A stretch of DNA of 64,000 bases from CAWBRT01 sp963819175 (GTDB taxonomy: Bacteria; Acidobacteriota; Terriglobia; Terriglobales; Acidobacteriaceae). The stretch is from contig CAWFVJ010000016.1 in assembly GCA_963819175.1 (NCBI GenBank), positions 186,001 through 250,000 on the forward strand, given 5' to 3'. The notes below the pieces were generated by a model. It was not told the DNA's origin. It did no database searches and saw only the letters and a list, made by a program, of their open reading frames with translations. The position numbers and the translations under genes are program-made. Below, one piece after another: positions 34,038-43,015 of the stretch (its first letter is position 1; each line of letters begins with the position of its first letter).

Positions 34038-35178
34038 GCAAGCCGGAACCATCATCCTTCGCTCCGGAAAGTGGTACGCCAGCTATTGGGAGCGTCGCAA
34101 CGTCAACGGCAGTGTTGAACGGAAGCGCGTGACACACTACCTGGGCGAGAAGACCACACGGGGGAAGCATCCGCCGGACGAGATTGTAGCCGATTGCGAG
34201 AAATTCATGGCGACTATCAACGCCAACAACCAAACCGTAAAACCGGAGCACGTAGTCAGCATCACTCAATTTGTCGATTCGGTGTATATGCCATGGGTTC
34301 GAGCGAACAAGCGGCCCGCAACTACTAAGGGATACGAGAACATTTGGAAAACACACCTGAAAGATCATTTTGGCAATCTGCTGCTGCGCGATTATCAGCC
34401 CTCGAATGCAACGGTGTTCCTAACCAAGCTGGCAGAGAAGCGCATGGGGCTAAATAGCCTCAATCACGTTCGCGCGCTCATGTCGGGGATCTTCAAACAC
34501 GCCGCCGCACTTGGCTACATCAACTCGAATCCAATCCACCTTGCAAAAGTGCTGGTCACGCCAACGGCACCCGTGGAAACCCTGCATTACACAGTGTTGG
34601 AGATGGCAACAGCCCTTTCCGTGTTGCAGAGCGAATCCCGGGCGCGCACCGCAATGGCTTTGGCCTTTATCGGGCTGCGCCCCTCTGAGATTCGCGGGCT
34701 CCGCTGGGGAGATGTGAACTTCGAGACTGGCGTTCTTCGCGTGCGTCGCTCCGCATGGCGAGACAAAATCAACGAAGGCGGCAAGGGAAAGAACAGCGTG
34801 CGTGATGTCACGCTCGGCTCCACCCTGATCGCCATATTGAGCGAATACCAGAAAACAAGCCGGTCACAGCATGGATTCGTGCTGGAGAATTGCCTGGGCG
34901 TGCCGACAGACTTGGACGCTTTATCGCGTGATGTCATCCGCCCGATCTTCAAAGAATGCAAACTGACGTGGAAGGGCTATTATGGCGGGCGGCGCGGAGC
35001 CGAGACCGAGATGAACCGTTACACGAACGGCAATTCGCAAATCACCTCGCATCACTTTGGGCATACCAAAGCCGTCGCGGATGCCCATTACATCAAACCC
35101 CTCCCGGAGGAAACCAGAGTTGCGGCTCTGGCCCTCGACTCGACGCTTCGGGAGACTATCGGGAGACTAGCGAATTAG
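34024..35178 (+). CDS. int: Tyrosine recombinase (integrase) of the element
   Basis: 384 aa, GTG start. SAM-like core-binding domain at about 75-165 and catalytic domain after it. Arg219 (GLRPSEIRGL), Arg323, His347 (FGHTK) and the nucleophile Tyr356 (AHYIKP) are in place, with His347-Tyr356 spacing of nine as usual. At the HxxR box the sequence is Y320-GG-R323, so the histidine is replaced by tyrosine. It ends 38 bases before attR. Confidence 0.88.
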   Translation: MKRRKQAGTIILRSGKWYASYWERRNVNGSVERKRVTHYLGEKTTRGKHPPDEIVADCEKFMATINANNQTVKPEHVVSITQFVDSVYMPWVRANKRPATTKGYENIWKTHLKDHFGNLLLRDYQPSNATVFLTKLAEKRMGLNSLNHVRALMSGIFKHAAALGYINSNPIHLAKVLVTPTAPVETLHYTVLEMATALSVLQSESRARTAMALAFIGLRPSEIRGLRWGDVNFETGVLRVRRSAWRDKINEGGKGKNSVRDVTLGSTLIAILSEYQKTSRSQHGFVLENCLGVPTDLDALSRDVIRPIFKECKLTWKGYYGGRRGAETEMNRYTNGNSQITSHHFGHTKAVADAHYIKPLPEETRVAALALDSTLRETIGRLAN

Positions 35179-35216
35179 CGGCATCCGGCTAAGTCGTTGC
35201 TGTTCAATAGCGTAGG

Positions 35217-35251
35217 GGATTGAGTTACGAGCAGCTCAGCAGGTTCTCTGA
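35217..35251. repeat. attR, 35-bp direct repeat with displaced glycosidase end
   Basis: Identical to 27176-27210. Reading on in the glycosidase frame gives SEPPAPCSG and a stop at 35274-35276, which overlaps the stop of the convergent gene. This is most simply the original gene end before insertion. Confidence 0.85.
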
Positions 35252-35272
35252 ACCGCCCGCCCCATGCAGCGG

Positions 35273-36694
35273 CTAATTCGGTCGTGTGCCGCTGTCAACC
35301 TCGGTCCAATAATTCTGATCGCGAAGGAAATATGTGCGATCGAACGTGTGTAGCGCGGTGTTCAGGAACATGCGCGCTATTTTCAGGCGTCCCATCTTCC
35401 GAAAGCGCCGGTTGGAGGTCAGTACGTGGCCGCTGACGATGCCGAAGCGGCGCGGACTCACCTGCTTGCTCAGCAGGTAGTCTTCAGCGTAGAGCGCACG
35501 CTCGTCGAAGCCGCCAAGTTCATTAAACCTCGCCCGGTCAAACAGCATGAACATGCCGGTGGCGAATGGTTGCGCCCACGACGCGAGCCGTTGTGCCAGG
35601 TTGTTGCCGGCGAATAGCAAATGGTCGGGAACTGCCCCGCCGGTGCAGCGAATATTGGTCGTCAGGCAGTGCAGCTTCCTCCGCTTCATGGTGTCCATCG
35701 CGCGGCGCAGCAAGGTATCGTCATTGAGTTCGATATCGGCGTCGATGAACAGCACGTACGGCGTGGCGGCGAGGTGCGCTCCGCGGTTGCGTCCCACCGC
35801 CGGAAGTCCACCGGCAATCACCGAGATTCTCAACTGATCGGCGAACAGGGCGGCTAGGTCCACGGTCCCGTCGGTCGAGCCGGCATCAGCAACGTAGACT
35901 CTCGTATGCGGCATAAGCGGGTAATCCTGCCTGCTCAAAGAGATCAGCAACCGAGGGAGGGTGTGGACCTCGTTTTTCGCGGGGATCACGATGGTCAGTT
36001 CGGGCAGGTAAGCATGGATGGTAACTCCTTCTTCGTCGACGGTGATGTACGTGGGTTGCTCGTCGACCCAGCATCCTGAGTTGTAGTAAGCGACGCCTTG
36101 CTGCTCGGCCTGCAATGCGACATGGGTGTGTCCGCAGAAGATACGGTCGATGCGGCCTTGGCGCGCGTAGGCGATAGCTCCAGCGGCAACCTTGGAAGAG
36201 AGCCGCAGCCAGCGGGTGTTCATGCGGTCGAGAAAGCGCGAAAACGCTTTGCTGCGGCCATCGAGCTTCTGGATTTCGTGGAATAGAAACTCGCCGAAGC
36301 GGCTGAGAAGCAGATTGCGGCTGACGAAGCGATCGAACTGGTGTCCGTGGATGGCAAGATGCCGCTTGTCCGCATATTGCCAGACATAACGCTGGTAGAC
36401 GGTCACTCCGACCAGGTGCGACATGATGTTGGCCAGACCCTGATCGTGGTTTCCTTCGACCCAAACCACTTCCACCTTACGCTTTGGATTGGAGAGCTTG
36501 CGAATGCAGGAAAGAAACTTCCAATGTTCGCCGGTGAGACGGCGGAAATTGAGATCGGAAAAAATATCTCCCAGCAAAATCAACCTTGCATAGCGCAACG
36601 ATTGCAGCAGATCGAGTGCTTCGCGAGCCCGGCTCAGTTCAGATCCCAAGTGCAGGTCGGAAATAATTAGCGTGTCAAGAATCGCATCCGACAT
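35273..36694 (-). CDS. LpxH-like metallophosphatase fused to family 2 glycosyltransferase
   Basis: 473 aa in one frame. Residues 1 to about 230 are a calcineurin-like phosphatase with all metal motifs: SDLHLGSE, GDIFSD, GNHD and CGHTHVA, as in UDP-diacylglucosamine hydrolases. Residues about 232-460 are a GT2 glycosyltransferase (LTIVIPAKNEVHTLPRLLISL, then VADAGSTDG, FIDADIELN and YAEDYLLSK). No transmembrane segment is obvious. A joint role in envelope lipid or glycolipid synthesis is inferred. The fusion looks genuine because the domains join without a frame change. Confidence 0.85.
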   Translation of the reverse strand: MSDAILDTLIISDLHLGSELSRAREALDLLQSLRYARLILLGDIFSDLNFRRLTGEHWKFLSCIRKLSNPKRKVEVVWVEGNHDQGLANIMSHLVGVTVYQRYVWQYADKRHLAIHGHQFDRFVSRNLLLSRFGEFLFHEIQKLDGRSKAFSRFLDRMNTRWLRLSSKVAAGAIAYARQGRIDRIFCGHTHVALQAEQQGVAYYNSGCWVDEQPTYITVDEEGVTIHAYLPELTIVIPAKNEVHTLPRLLISLSRQDYPLMPHTRVYVADAGSTDGTVDLAALFADQLRISVIAGGLPAVGRNRGAHLAATPYVLFIDADIELNDDTLLRRAMDTMKRRKLHCLTTNIRCTGGAVPDHLLFAGNNLAQRLASWAQPFATGMFMLFDRARFNELGGFDERALYAEDYLLSKQVSPRRFGIVSGHVLTSNRRFRKMGRLKIARMFLNTALHTFDRTYFLRDQNYWTEVDSGTRPN

Positions 36695-36951
36695 GCCGAT
36701 AGGATGCTATGTAGTGTTTAACACTTGGTAAAGGAGAGATGAAAAGACGGAGAATACGCCGAGGTAGGGACTCGGGGGAACCATGATAGTTATTGGGGTT
36801 TTCGATTCCGAAGGGATTTAACATTGCGTTAACCTCTTTTTCATGGCGTTCTAACAGACGAACTGTACAGTTAGCGTTATTGAGGAGCGAGCAAGTCCCG
36901 AACCTGGGAAGCTCCTCTGCAGTCCGAAATAAAGCACATAGGATTAGGCCC

Positions 36952-37437
36952 TTGGCTACGAACCTGATTTCTTATGATTGGAAGTCCCCTGCAACTCCCT
37001 CAAAGGTTGCGGCCGTCTGCTACCGCGTGGATCGCGAAGGCAAAGTTGAGTTTCTGCTGGTGCGGACAGCCAGCGGCCGGTGGACCTTTCCCAAAGGCGG
37101 AGTCGATGGCGATGCCAGCGCAGCCGCCGCGGCCGCCCGCGAGGCCTTCGAAGAGGCCGGTGTACGCGGCAGGATCGAGTCATCGTCGTTCGCGCGATAT
37201 CTGCACCACAAGCGCAATCCGTTCCGGCGCGCCCGTGCGCGCGAAACCACAATCGAGGCCTATCTTTGCCGGGTGCTGCAACTGGTGGCTCCGCTGGAGA
37301 TCGATCGCGATCCAACCTGGTTCTCGGCGAGCAGGGCCAAGCGTCGTTTGCGCGAGTGCCGGGCGGCGAAGTACGGCGCCGAACTGGAGCGCGTGGTCGA
37401 TTGCGCGGTCGAGCGAATCTCTAAAAGACTGCACTGA
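36952..37437 (+). CDS. Nudix hydrolase
   Basis: 161 aa from a TTG at 36952 with AGGATTAGG just upstream; the frame is open to 36793, so the start is uncertain. The Nudix box reads GGVDGDASAAAAAAREAF then EEAGV: the REx2EE core is present but the first conserved Glu is Ala. PKGG before the box resembles diphosphoinositol/diadenosine polyphosphate hydrolases. It is followed by CHAD and Ppx-like HD genes, which suggests polyphosphate-related chemistry. Confidence 0.8.
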   Translation: MATNLISYDWKSPATPSKVAAVCYRVDREGKVEFLLVRTASGRWTFPKGGVDGDASAAAAAAREAFEEAGVRGRIESSSFARYLHHKRNPFRRARARETTIEAYLCRVLQLVAPLEIDRDPTWFSASRAKRRLRECRAAKYGAELERVVDCAVERISKRLH

Positions 37438-37617
37438 CACTATTCTCCGAGGGTGTCATCCTGAGCGACGCGAAGGATCTGTTGTTTTTCGCGTGCTGAA
37501 AGCGAAGCAGATCTAAACAAGAAACACCCCCTCAGTTACTCCGCCTGCGGCTTCGCCATTGCGCTCCGTCGTCCCTCCAATTGCGGTGGTGAGGATGCTG
37601 GCCTACAATCCTCGTCT
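37438..37617. repeat. Dispersed repeat copy
   Basis: GTGTCATCCTGAGCG... to ...GCAGATC at about 37453-37513 is a copy of the second repeat family, with the TGTTTTTC centre. No gene seen. Confidence 0.55.
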
Positions 37618-38517
37618 ATGGATGAAGCCGCCAAAGCGAAAGACCCGCGCGAACACGGGATCGGTTACTGGATGGAGCGCGTCGTGGCCGAAGCGGAGAA
37701 GACGCGCGCCGATTTCGCCGCCGATCCGGTTCACGATCTGCGGGTGGCGCTCAGGCGTTGCCGCTCAATGGCGGAGAGCTTTCGCGCTGTCGATCCCGAC
37801 CCCGCCTGGAACAAGATGCGCAAAGCCGGCAAAACCGTGTTCTCCGCCCTGGGAGAGCTGCGCGACTGCCAGGTGCTGATGGAATGGATTACGAAGCTGA
37901 GCGGCAAAGACGACGACGCCGGCGGCAAACTGATGGCCCACTGCCTAGCGCGTGAGCAGCAACTCAAGGCCGAGGCGGCGCAAGTGCTGGCGGGCTTCGA
38001 TGCGCGGCAGTGGCTTCGTTGGGCTGAAACGCTGGAGGCTCGCGCCCGCCGGATCGAAGGCCATGAAGATGTGTTCCAGGTGCTGGCACTGGAGAAATGG
38101 CAGGAGGCACGGCATCTGCACTCGACCGCCTTGCGCAACCGCAGCAAGGTCGCGCTGCATCAGCTTCGCATCGGAGTCAAAAGATTTCGCTATGTCATCG
38201 AGAATTTCCTGCCGCGTCATCACGAGAAGTGGGGCGGAGATCTGAAAACCATCCAGGACGAACTGGGTGACGTACACGATCTCGACGTGCTTTGGTCCAC
38301 CGCGCGAGAAATTCATGCTTTTGGCGACGAAGAAGAACAGGCGCGTTGGAACCGGGTCATATCGACGGAGCGGGAAGTGCGGGTTCAGGCTTACCGCGGA
38401 CAAAATGCTCGGCCCGGCTTCGCTTTGGCGGCAATGGAGAGATGGACTGCCGAAGGGCGACGATTTGCGACGGGCAGTGCTGAAGAGATTCGAAATCTGG
38501 GCGGCGTTTCTCGATGA
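37618..38517 (+). CDS. CHAD-domain protein (frame ends early, likely fused to next HD gene)
   Basis: 299 aa as read; real CHAD sequence covers about residues 1-260. It has conserved basic motifs of CHAD (VHDLRVALRRCRSM, ALHQLRIGVKRFRYVIENF and the DLDVLW region) that bind polyphosphate. After about 38400 the frame becomes unlike the family, while the next frame continues naturally (MLGPASLWRQWRDGLPKG). Removing one A from the AAAA run at 38402-38405 would give a single CHAD-HD protein of about 505 aa. Confidence 0.8.
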   Translation: MDEAAKAKDPREHGIGYWMERVVAEAEKTRADFAADPVHDLRVALRRCRSMAESFRAVDPDPAWNKMRKAGKTVFSALGELRDCQVLMEWITKLSGKDDDAGGKLMAHCLAREQQLKAEAAQVLAGFDARQWLRWAETLEARARRIEGHEDVFQVLALEKWQEARHLHSTALRNRSKVALHQLRIGVKRFRYVIENFLPRHHEKWGGDLKTIQDELGDVHDLDVLWSTAREIHAFGDEEEQARWNRVISTEREVRVQAYRGQNARPGFALAAMERWTAEGRRFATGSAEEIRNLGGVSR

Positions 38518-39136
38518 CGATCAGAGGCATGCGAAACACGTTTTGCGCTTGAGCCTGCAGCTTTACGACGGCCTACGCCAGGCGGGCGTGCTGAAGGTGA
38601 CGGAATACGAAGGCGTGACCGCTAAGGAATTGTTGACGGTTGCATCGCGGGCGCATGACGTTGGCGCTGGCATGGGAATGCGGGCGCATCACAAGCGGGC
38701 GTACCGGATGCTGGAAAAACTTGAGCCGCCTCCGGGCTGGACGCCGCAGCACCTATGCATTACGGGGCTGGTTGGGCGCTACCATCGCGGGGCTTTGCCG
38801 GGAACGCAGGCGAGCTATAGCAACCTGCCGGCTGCCGCGCGGGCGGTGGTCGATGCACTCGCCGGAGTGCTGAGGCTCGCCGACCGGCTCGACGAAGCTC
38901 ACGATCAGTCGATTGCGCGAGTCCGCGTCGAGCGAAGCGATGGCTTCGTGCTGATACGGGCCGAGGGTTATCGCGAGCTCACCCGTTCCGCCGAGCACAT
39001 CGCGGCCGCGCGGCATCTGCTGGAAGCTGTTTGCGGCATGCCGCTACTGATCCGCCCCGGTCAAGACAAGGAGAATCCCAAGCCCGCAAAACGCCGCGTA
39101 AAGTCCACGGCGCCGGCGCAAACTACTCCACGTTAG
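38405..39136 (+). CDS. Ppx/GppA C-terminal HD-like domain, probable second half of CHAD protein
   Basis: Read from ATG 38405 (the frame is open from 38267). Matches the HD region that follows exopolyphosphatase domains: RHAKHVLRLSLQLYDGL, SRAHDVGAGMGMRAHHK, VGRYHRG and LRLADRLDEAHD. The His-Asp pairs suggest metal binding. Likely one protein with the preceding CHAD frame. Its final codons and stop lie within a palindromic intergenic repeat (39128-39158). Confidence 0.75.
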   Translation: MLGPASLWRQWRDGLPKGDDLRRAVLKRFEIWAAFLDDDQRHAKHVLRLSLQLYDGLRQAGVLKVTEYEGVTAKELLTVASRAHDVGAGMGMRAHHKRAYRMLEKLEPPPGWTPQHLCITGLVGRYHRGALPGTQASYSNLPAAARAVVDALAGVLRLADRLDEAHDQSIARVRVERSDGFVLIRAEGYRELTRSAEHIAAARHLLEAVCGMPLLIRPGQDKENPKPAKRRVKSTAPAQTTPR

Positions 39137-39186
39137 CCAACCGAGGGCGAACGTGGGGTCCCAGTGCCACCGGGCGGAGATAAAGG

Positions 39187-40032
39187 ATGGAGCAACGTCA
39201 ATTCGGTCCCAGCAAACGCGAGGTGGCGGTCATCGGCCAGGGGACCTGGTACATCGAAGACGGCAATCGCAAAAAGGTGATCGCCGCTTTGCAACGCGGC
39301 CTCGACCTCGGGGCCACGCACATCGACACGGCCGAGATGTACGGCTCGGGCGCCGCCGAGGAAATCGTCGGCGAGGCTATTGCGGGCCGGCGTAACGAGG
39401 TCTTTCTGGTTTCGAAGGTGCTTCCCAGCAACGCCAGCCGCCGGGGAACCATTGCGGCCTGCGAGCGTTCGCTGGCGCATCTGAAGACCGACCGTCTGGA
39501 TTGCTACCTCTTGCACTGGGCGGGCAGCCATCCGCTGGAGGAAACCATCGCCGCTTTCGAACAGCTCCAAAGCCAGGGCAAGATTATGTCTTGGGGGGTG
39601 AGCAACTTTGACGTGTCCGAACTGGAAGAGGTGCATGGCATTGCCGGCGAAGGACGCCTGATCTGCAACCAGGTGCTCTACCACTTGAAGGAACGGGCCA
39701 TCGAGCATGCCGTCCTTCCCTGGTGCGAAAGGCACGGCGTGGCGGTGGTCGCCTACAGCCCATTCGGTCACGGGGACTTTCCCGGGCCAGGCAGCGCCGG
39801 AGGCCGCGTGCTGCAAGAAATCGCGAACGCTCACGGCGCAACTCCACGACAGGTTGCACTTCGATTTCTGCTGCGGCACGCGTCTGTGTTCGCCATTCCC
39901 AAGGCCTCAACCGCCGAGCATGCGGCCGAAAACGCGGGGGCAGGGAAGCTTCACCTGACCGATGCCGAAATCGCACGGATCAACGACAGCTTCCCCCGCG
40001 GACCTAAACCTCGGACGCTGCCAATGCTGTAG
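39187..40032 (+). CDS. Aldo/keto reductase
   Basis: 281 aa. NAD(P)H-dependent reductase with the catalytic set visible: Asp/Tyr in HIDTAEMYGSG, Lys in LVSKVLPSN and His in CYLLHWAG; the nucleotide-binding end is FAIPKASTAEHAAENAGA. Resembles bacterial YeaE/2,5-diketogluconate reductase-like enzymes. Substrate not predictable. Converges with the antiporter gene, 22 bases away. Confidence 0.9.
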   Translation: MEQRQFGPSKREVAVIGQGTWYIEDGNRKKVIAALQRGLDLGATHIDTAEMYGSGAAEEIVGEAIAGRRNEVFLVSKVLPSNASRRGTIAACERSLAHLKTDRLDCYLLHWAGSHPLEETIAAFEQLQSQGKIMSWGVSNFDVSELEEVHGIAGEGRLICNQVLYHLKERAIEHAVLPWCERHGVAVVAYSPFGHGDFPGPGSAGGRVLQEIANAHGATPRQVALRFLLRHASVFAIPKASTAEHAAENAGAGKLHLTDAEIARINDSFPRGPKPRTLPML

Positions 40033-40054
40033 CGACAAACTGTCGATGGGCCGG

Positions 40055-41276
40055 TTATCCGATGCGGCCATCCAGCGACTGTTGGGCCTCGCTGCTGGCT
40101 TCCTCGGAGGGCTCGGGCGTGGCGAGTTTTTCGCGGAACAGTATGCGAAGCACCGGCGGCGGGAGGATGGTCGTGATCACCGTCATCATAATCACCAAGG
40201 CGTAGCTCCGCTGCGAGATCATGTTCATCTGCAAGCCGACGAGCGCGACAATGAGCGCCACCTCTCCCCGCGGCGTCATGCCAACTCCCGCGCGCAGCAT
40301 GGTCATCCAGCCCTCGCGGAAAAGCGGTAAGCCGCAGCCTAGCATCTTGGTAATGATCGCCAGCAGGGAAATGAACAACCCCATGAACGATTACCTCTCG
40401 CGAGAAGACCGAGAGTTGCAGGCGAGATCCCATGGTGAAGAAGAAAAATGGCGAGAGGAATTGGTTGATCGCCTGCGCGCGCGGTTCCAGGTTCCACTCC
40501 GGCGAGAAGTCGGCAAATGCCAAGCCGGCAAAAAAGGCGCCGATGATGGCGGCCATGCCGATCTTGGTGGCCACCACGGAAAGACCGAGGCAGATGGCAA
40601 GCGCCAGCACGAGCGGAGCATCGTGAGTTTGCATGCGTTGCAGTCCGGGCCGTATGCGGCGCACCAGACGTGGACCGAAATAGATCATGAAGACGGCAAA
40701 ACCGACAGCCTCCGCGATCACCAGGCTAAGATGCAGCCACTGAATCCCCACGCCCGTCGCCACGCTGACCACGATGCCCAGCAGGATCATGCCGAGCATG
40801 TCGTCAAACACTGCGGCGCCAAGCACGATGCGCGATACCCGAAGCTTCAGCACATTCAGGTCGCGTAGTACGCGGGCGGTGATCCCGGCACTGGTCGCCA
40901 CCATGGCGGCGGCCACAAATGCCGCCTCGTGGACTGGCTGTCCGTCGGCCCGCATCAACCAGAAGCCTGCGATGAACGTTAGAGCCACTCCGCCAACGGC
41001 TACCCGCAGAGATAAACGCGAGACACTGATGAGGTCCTTGGGATTCGTCTCCAGGCCCACCGTGAACAGCAGGAAAATTGCGCCAACTTCAGCAACCGAG
41101 TAGACCGTAGGCGTGGGGATAACAAACTGCGTGGCGTAAGGACCGAGTACGATACCGGCCAGGATCTCACCCAAAACGGCAGGCAAGTAGAGGCGTTCAA
41201 ACAGCTCTCCGAACACCTTCGCCCATACAAATATCGTAAATAGCTGTAGCAGCAGCCCTTCGGTTCCGTTTGCCAT
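40055..41276 (-). CDS. CPA2-type cation:proton antiporter, frameshifted
   Basis: About 405 aa when frames 41276-~40390 and ~40384-40055 are joined by removing one base near 40386 (CGTTCATG to CGTCATG). Multiple membrane helices with family blocks: LPAVLGEILAGIVLGP, FLLFTVGLETN, FDDMLGMILLGIV, GAFFAGLAFAD and, in the second frame, GVGMTPRGEVALIVALVG. Exchanges Na+ or K+ for protons. There is no RCK/TrkA-N domain. Without the correction the protein would lose its last helices. Confidence 0.82.
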
Positions 41277-41640
41277 GTGTAGAGATGCGGTGAGAAGCGC
41301 GGGCCTTTCCGATCCTTCCTAATTTTGACAACAGCCGGGATATAAATCCAGCGAAACCCCAAGCGACTGCTGATTTTCGATGGCTGCCGCTGAACCGTCA
41401 CATACGTTTAACCCGACCGCTGAGCGGTGTCCACACTCTCGATGATAGCTCTCGTCTACTGTCCCTCTTGGGTACTGCTCTCGATCCAGGTACGCTGGCC
41501 AGAGCTCGATTTTTGCGGCGTGACCCTGAATTCATGTCATCTTACGTTAGGCAGCGTTAGTGTGCAGTTGGTACATCGGTGGCACTAACTTGCATCGAAG
41601 TGCTCTTAACTCATTTATACCAACAGCGAGGTGGTCTTAA
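41277..41640. other. Intergenic region
   Basis: About 360 bases with no gene. TGGCACTAACTTGCAT at 41580-41595 resembles a sigma-54 promoter but its GG-GC spacing is nine, not ten. GAGGTGG precedes the TTG start at 41641. Confidence 0.35.
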
Positions 41641-42240
41641 TTGCGGAGTAAGGTTGTAATTACGTTACGGGCTCTGACCGGGTTGTTTCTGGCGCTGGCA
41701 GCAGCTTTCATTATCGCGGGTCTTTTTTCCCATTCAGATTACCGGCTGTTTGTGCCTCTCGGGTTTGTGTTTGTTCTCATAGTGTTGGCGGCTCGCTTTG
41801 GACTCATCGTCAGCGTTCTGGGGTCGCTGGCAGCGGCCGTTGTCTTTGCCCATCGACTCTATCCTCCACTTGGCAGCGTTCATGTCGAACAGGCAGCGGC
41901 GCGAGAGAGTCTGGGATGGATGATCCTTGCCGCAGTTGCTCTTTCTTATTTGCTGTTTCCTCCGCGAGCGCGCCCGACCGTCCGCGCGACGACGGAGCAC
42001 ACGAACCGCACAGCTAGTCTCGTCGGCGAGGAACCCTGGCGGGGACAACAGGCATCTCACTTTGATCATCGTTCCGGCTTCGACCAACAGGCCCTTCTCT
42101 GTCTGCATCCAACACAGTATTACCAACCAACGCGTCCTTTTGCTGGTTGGGCTGCGTCCGTGGCCCCAAGCGGCGACTTTTTGCGCTCGGGAGGGCGGCT
42201 TCATCGTGCATTCGAGAGAACAGCTCCGGGGTGGCGCTAG
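41641..42240 (+). CDS. DUF4118-like membrane protein with uncertain C-terminus
   Basis: 199 aa as read, TTG start seven bases after GAGGTGG. Residues about 1-115 contain four hydrophobic segments in the style of KdpD-type DUF4118 domains (GLFLALAAAFIIAGLF, VPLGFVFVLIVLAARFG, ESLGWMILAAVALSYLLF). After about residue 118 the sequence loses protein-like character, so a frameshift near 42000 or a shorter natural protein is likely. No kinase domain follows. The stretch 42010-42260 has no other supported gene. Confidence 0.55.
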   Translation: MRSKVVITLRALTGLFLALAAAFIIAGLFSHSDYRLFVPLGFVFVLIVLAARFGLIVSVLGSLAAAVVFAHRLYPPLGSVHVEQAAARESLGWMILAAVALSYLLFPPRARPTVRATTEHTNRTASLVGEEPWRGQQASHFDHRSGFDQQALLCLHPTQYYQPTRPFAGWAASVAPSGDFLRSGGRLHRAFERTAPGWR

Positions 42241-42264
42241 GATTCGGGGAGGAGGAAACATCGG

Positions 42265-42980
42265 GTGGCAACTGCACAACAACCGTCCGGAAAACTGCAA
42301 CGTTGGGCGAAGTCGCCGTTCTACTTCAACACTGCCGCCCATCTGCTTCGTATAGAACGTGAGCAGGCCAGAAATCTTGGGCGAATTACTGGAAGGACTG
42401 CGCGCTTGCCCCGATGGTTCGATTTTTCAGCACACATTCCGCACCTTGCAGGAACATCACTTCATCAGGGAAGGTTTTTCGAACGACTTCGCGCACTGGG
42501 CCTTCGAGGCCTGCAACGAAGTCGGCTCTGGCTGAGCGTTTGGCTTCGTTGGACATCCGGGAATTCACGTCGATTCCAGCATTGCGAGAACGCATCATCG
42601 CCATTATCGAGAATTATTTGAAGGCGAACCCGCGCGCCCGCGAGCGCGCAGCGATGGAACCCTTCTATTTTTGCGCCTCCGACACGATCGTAATTCCCAC
42701 CACGATTGTCGCACGCAACTTGCAGGAGTTCGCCGATGGACTCGAAAAAGTCAGCCTGAACAGCATTCACTATCACTTCATCGACGCTCGTCTGCGCCTG
42801 AAATTGAATTCCAATGACTTCTCCGTGTGGCTGGAACAGGAAATGGACATGGGGCCGTTGGCGGACCGCCTGAACCGAGTCGACATCTACACCTCAACGC
42901 TTCAGGACGTGCGCCGGCAGATTGTTCGCGACATCCAGTTCGCAATTGAAGAGCCCCCCAACCCCTGGGGATTGTACTGA
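42265..42980 (+). CDS. DUF5752-family protein, two frameshifts
   Basis: About 238 aa in three frames. GTG start after GGAGGAGGA (42246-42254). The text runs SPFYFNTAAHLLRIEREQA, then (frame +1 near 42372) LGELLEGLRACPDGSIFQH and NDFAHWAFEACNEVG, then (frame +1 near 42525) SALAERLASLDIREFTSI to YTSTLQDVRRQIV. Both breaks are one extra base. The family often accompanies trehalose synthase genes, and here treT follows 35 bases downstream. Its role is not known to me. Confidence 0.7.
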
Positions 42981-43015
42981 CGAGCCAAAACCCAGCGAAG
43001 GAGCAAGAGCGCTCA

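Larger units (their letters stand above)
27176..35251. mobile_element. Integrative element of about 8.1 kb in the glycosidase 3' end
   Basis: Bounded by a perfect 35-bp direct repeat (27176-27210 and 35217-35251). A tyrosine recombinase gene ends 38 bases before the right repeat, and Xis-like and XRE genes are close by, the usual integration module. A leftward block encodes a replication protein and small proteins; a peptidase gene sits at the left end. There are no capsid, terminase, portal, relaxase or conjugation genes, so it resembles a satellite-like or plasmid-like integrative element rather than a prophage. It restores the target gene on insertion. Confidence 0.85.

Noticed and set aside
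27176..35251. Prophage
   Set aside because: No capsid, portal, tail, terminase large subunit or lysis gene could be read.
41580..41595. Sigma-54 promoter TGGCAC...TTGCAT
   Set aside because: GG-GC spacing is nine rather than ten bases, and the downstream gene is not a typical sigma-54 target. A one-base sequencing error could revive it.
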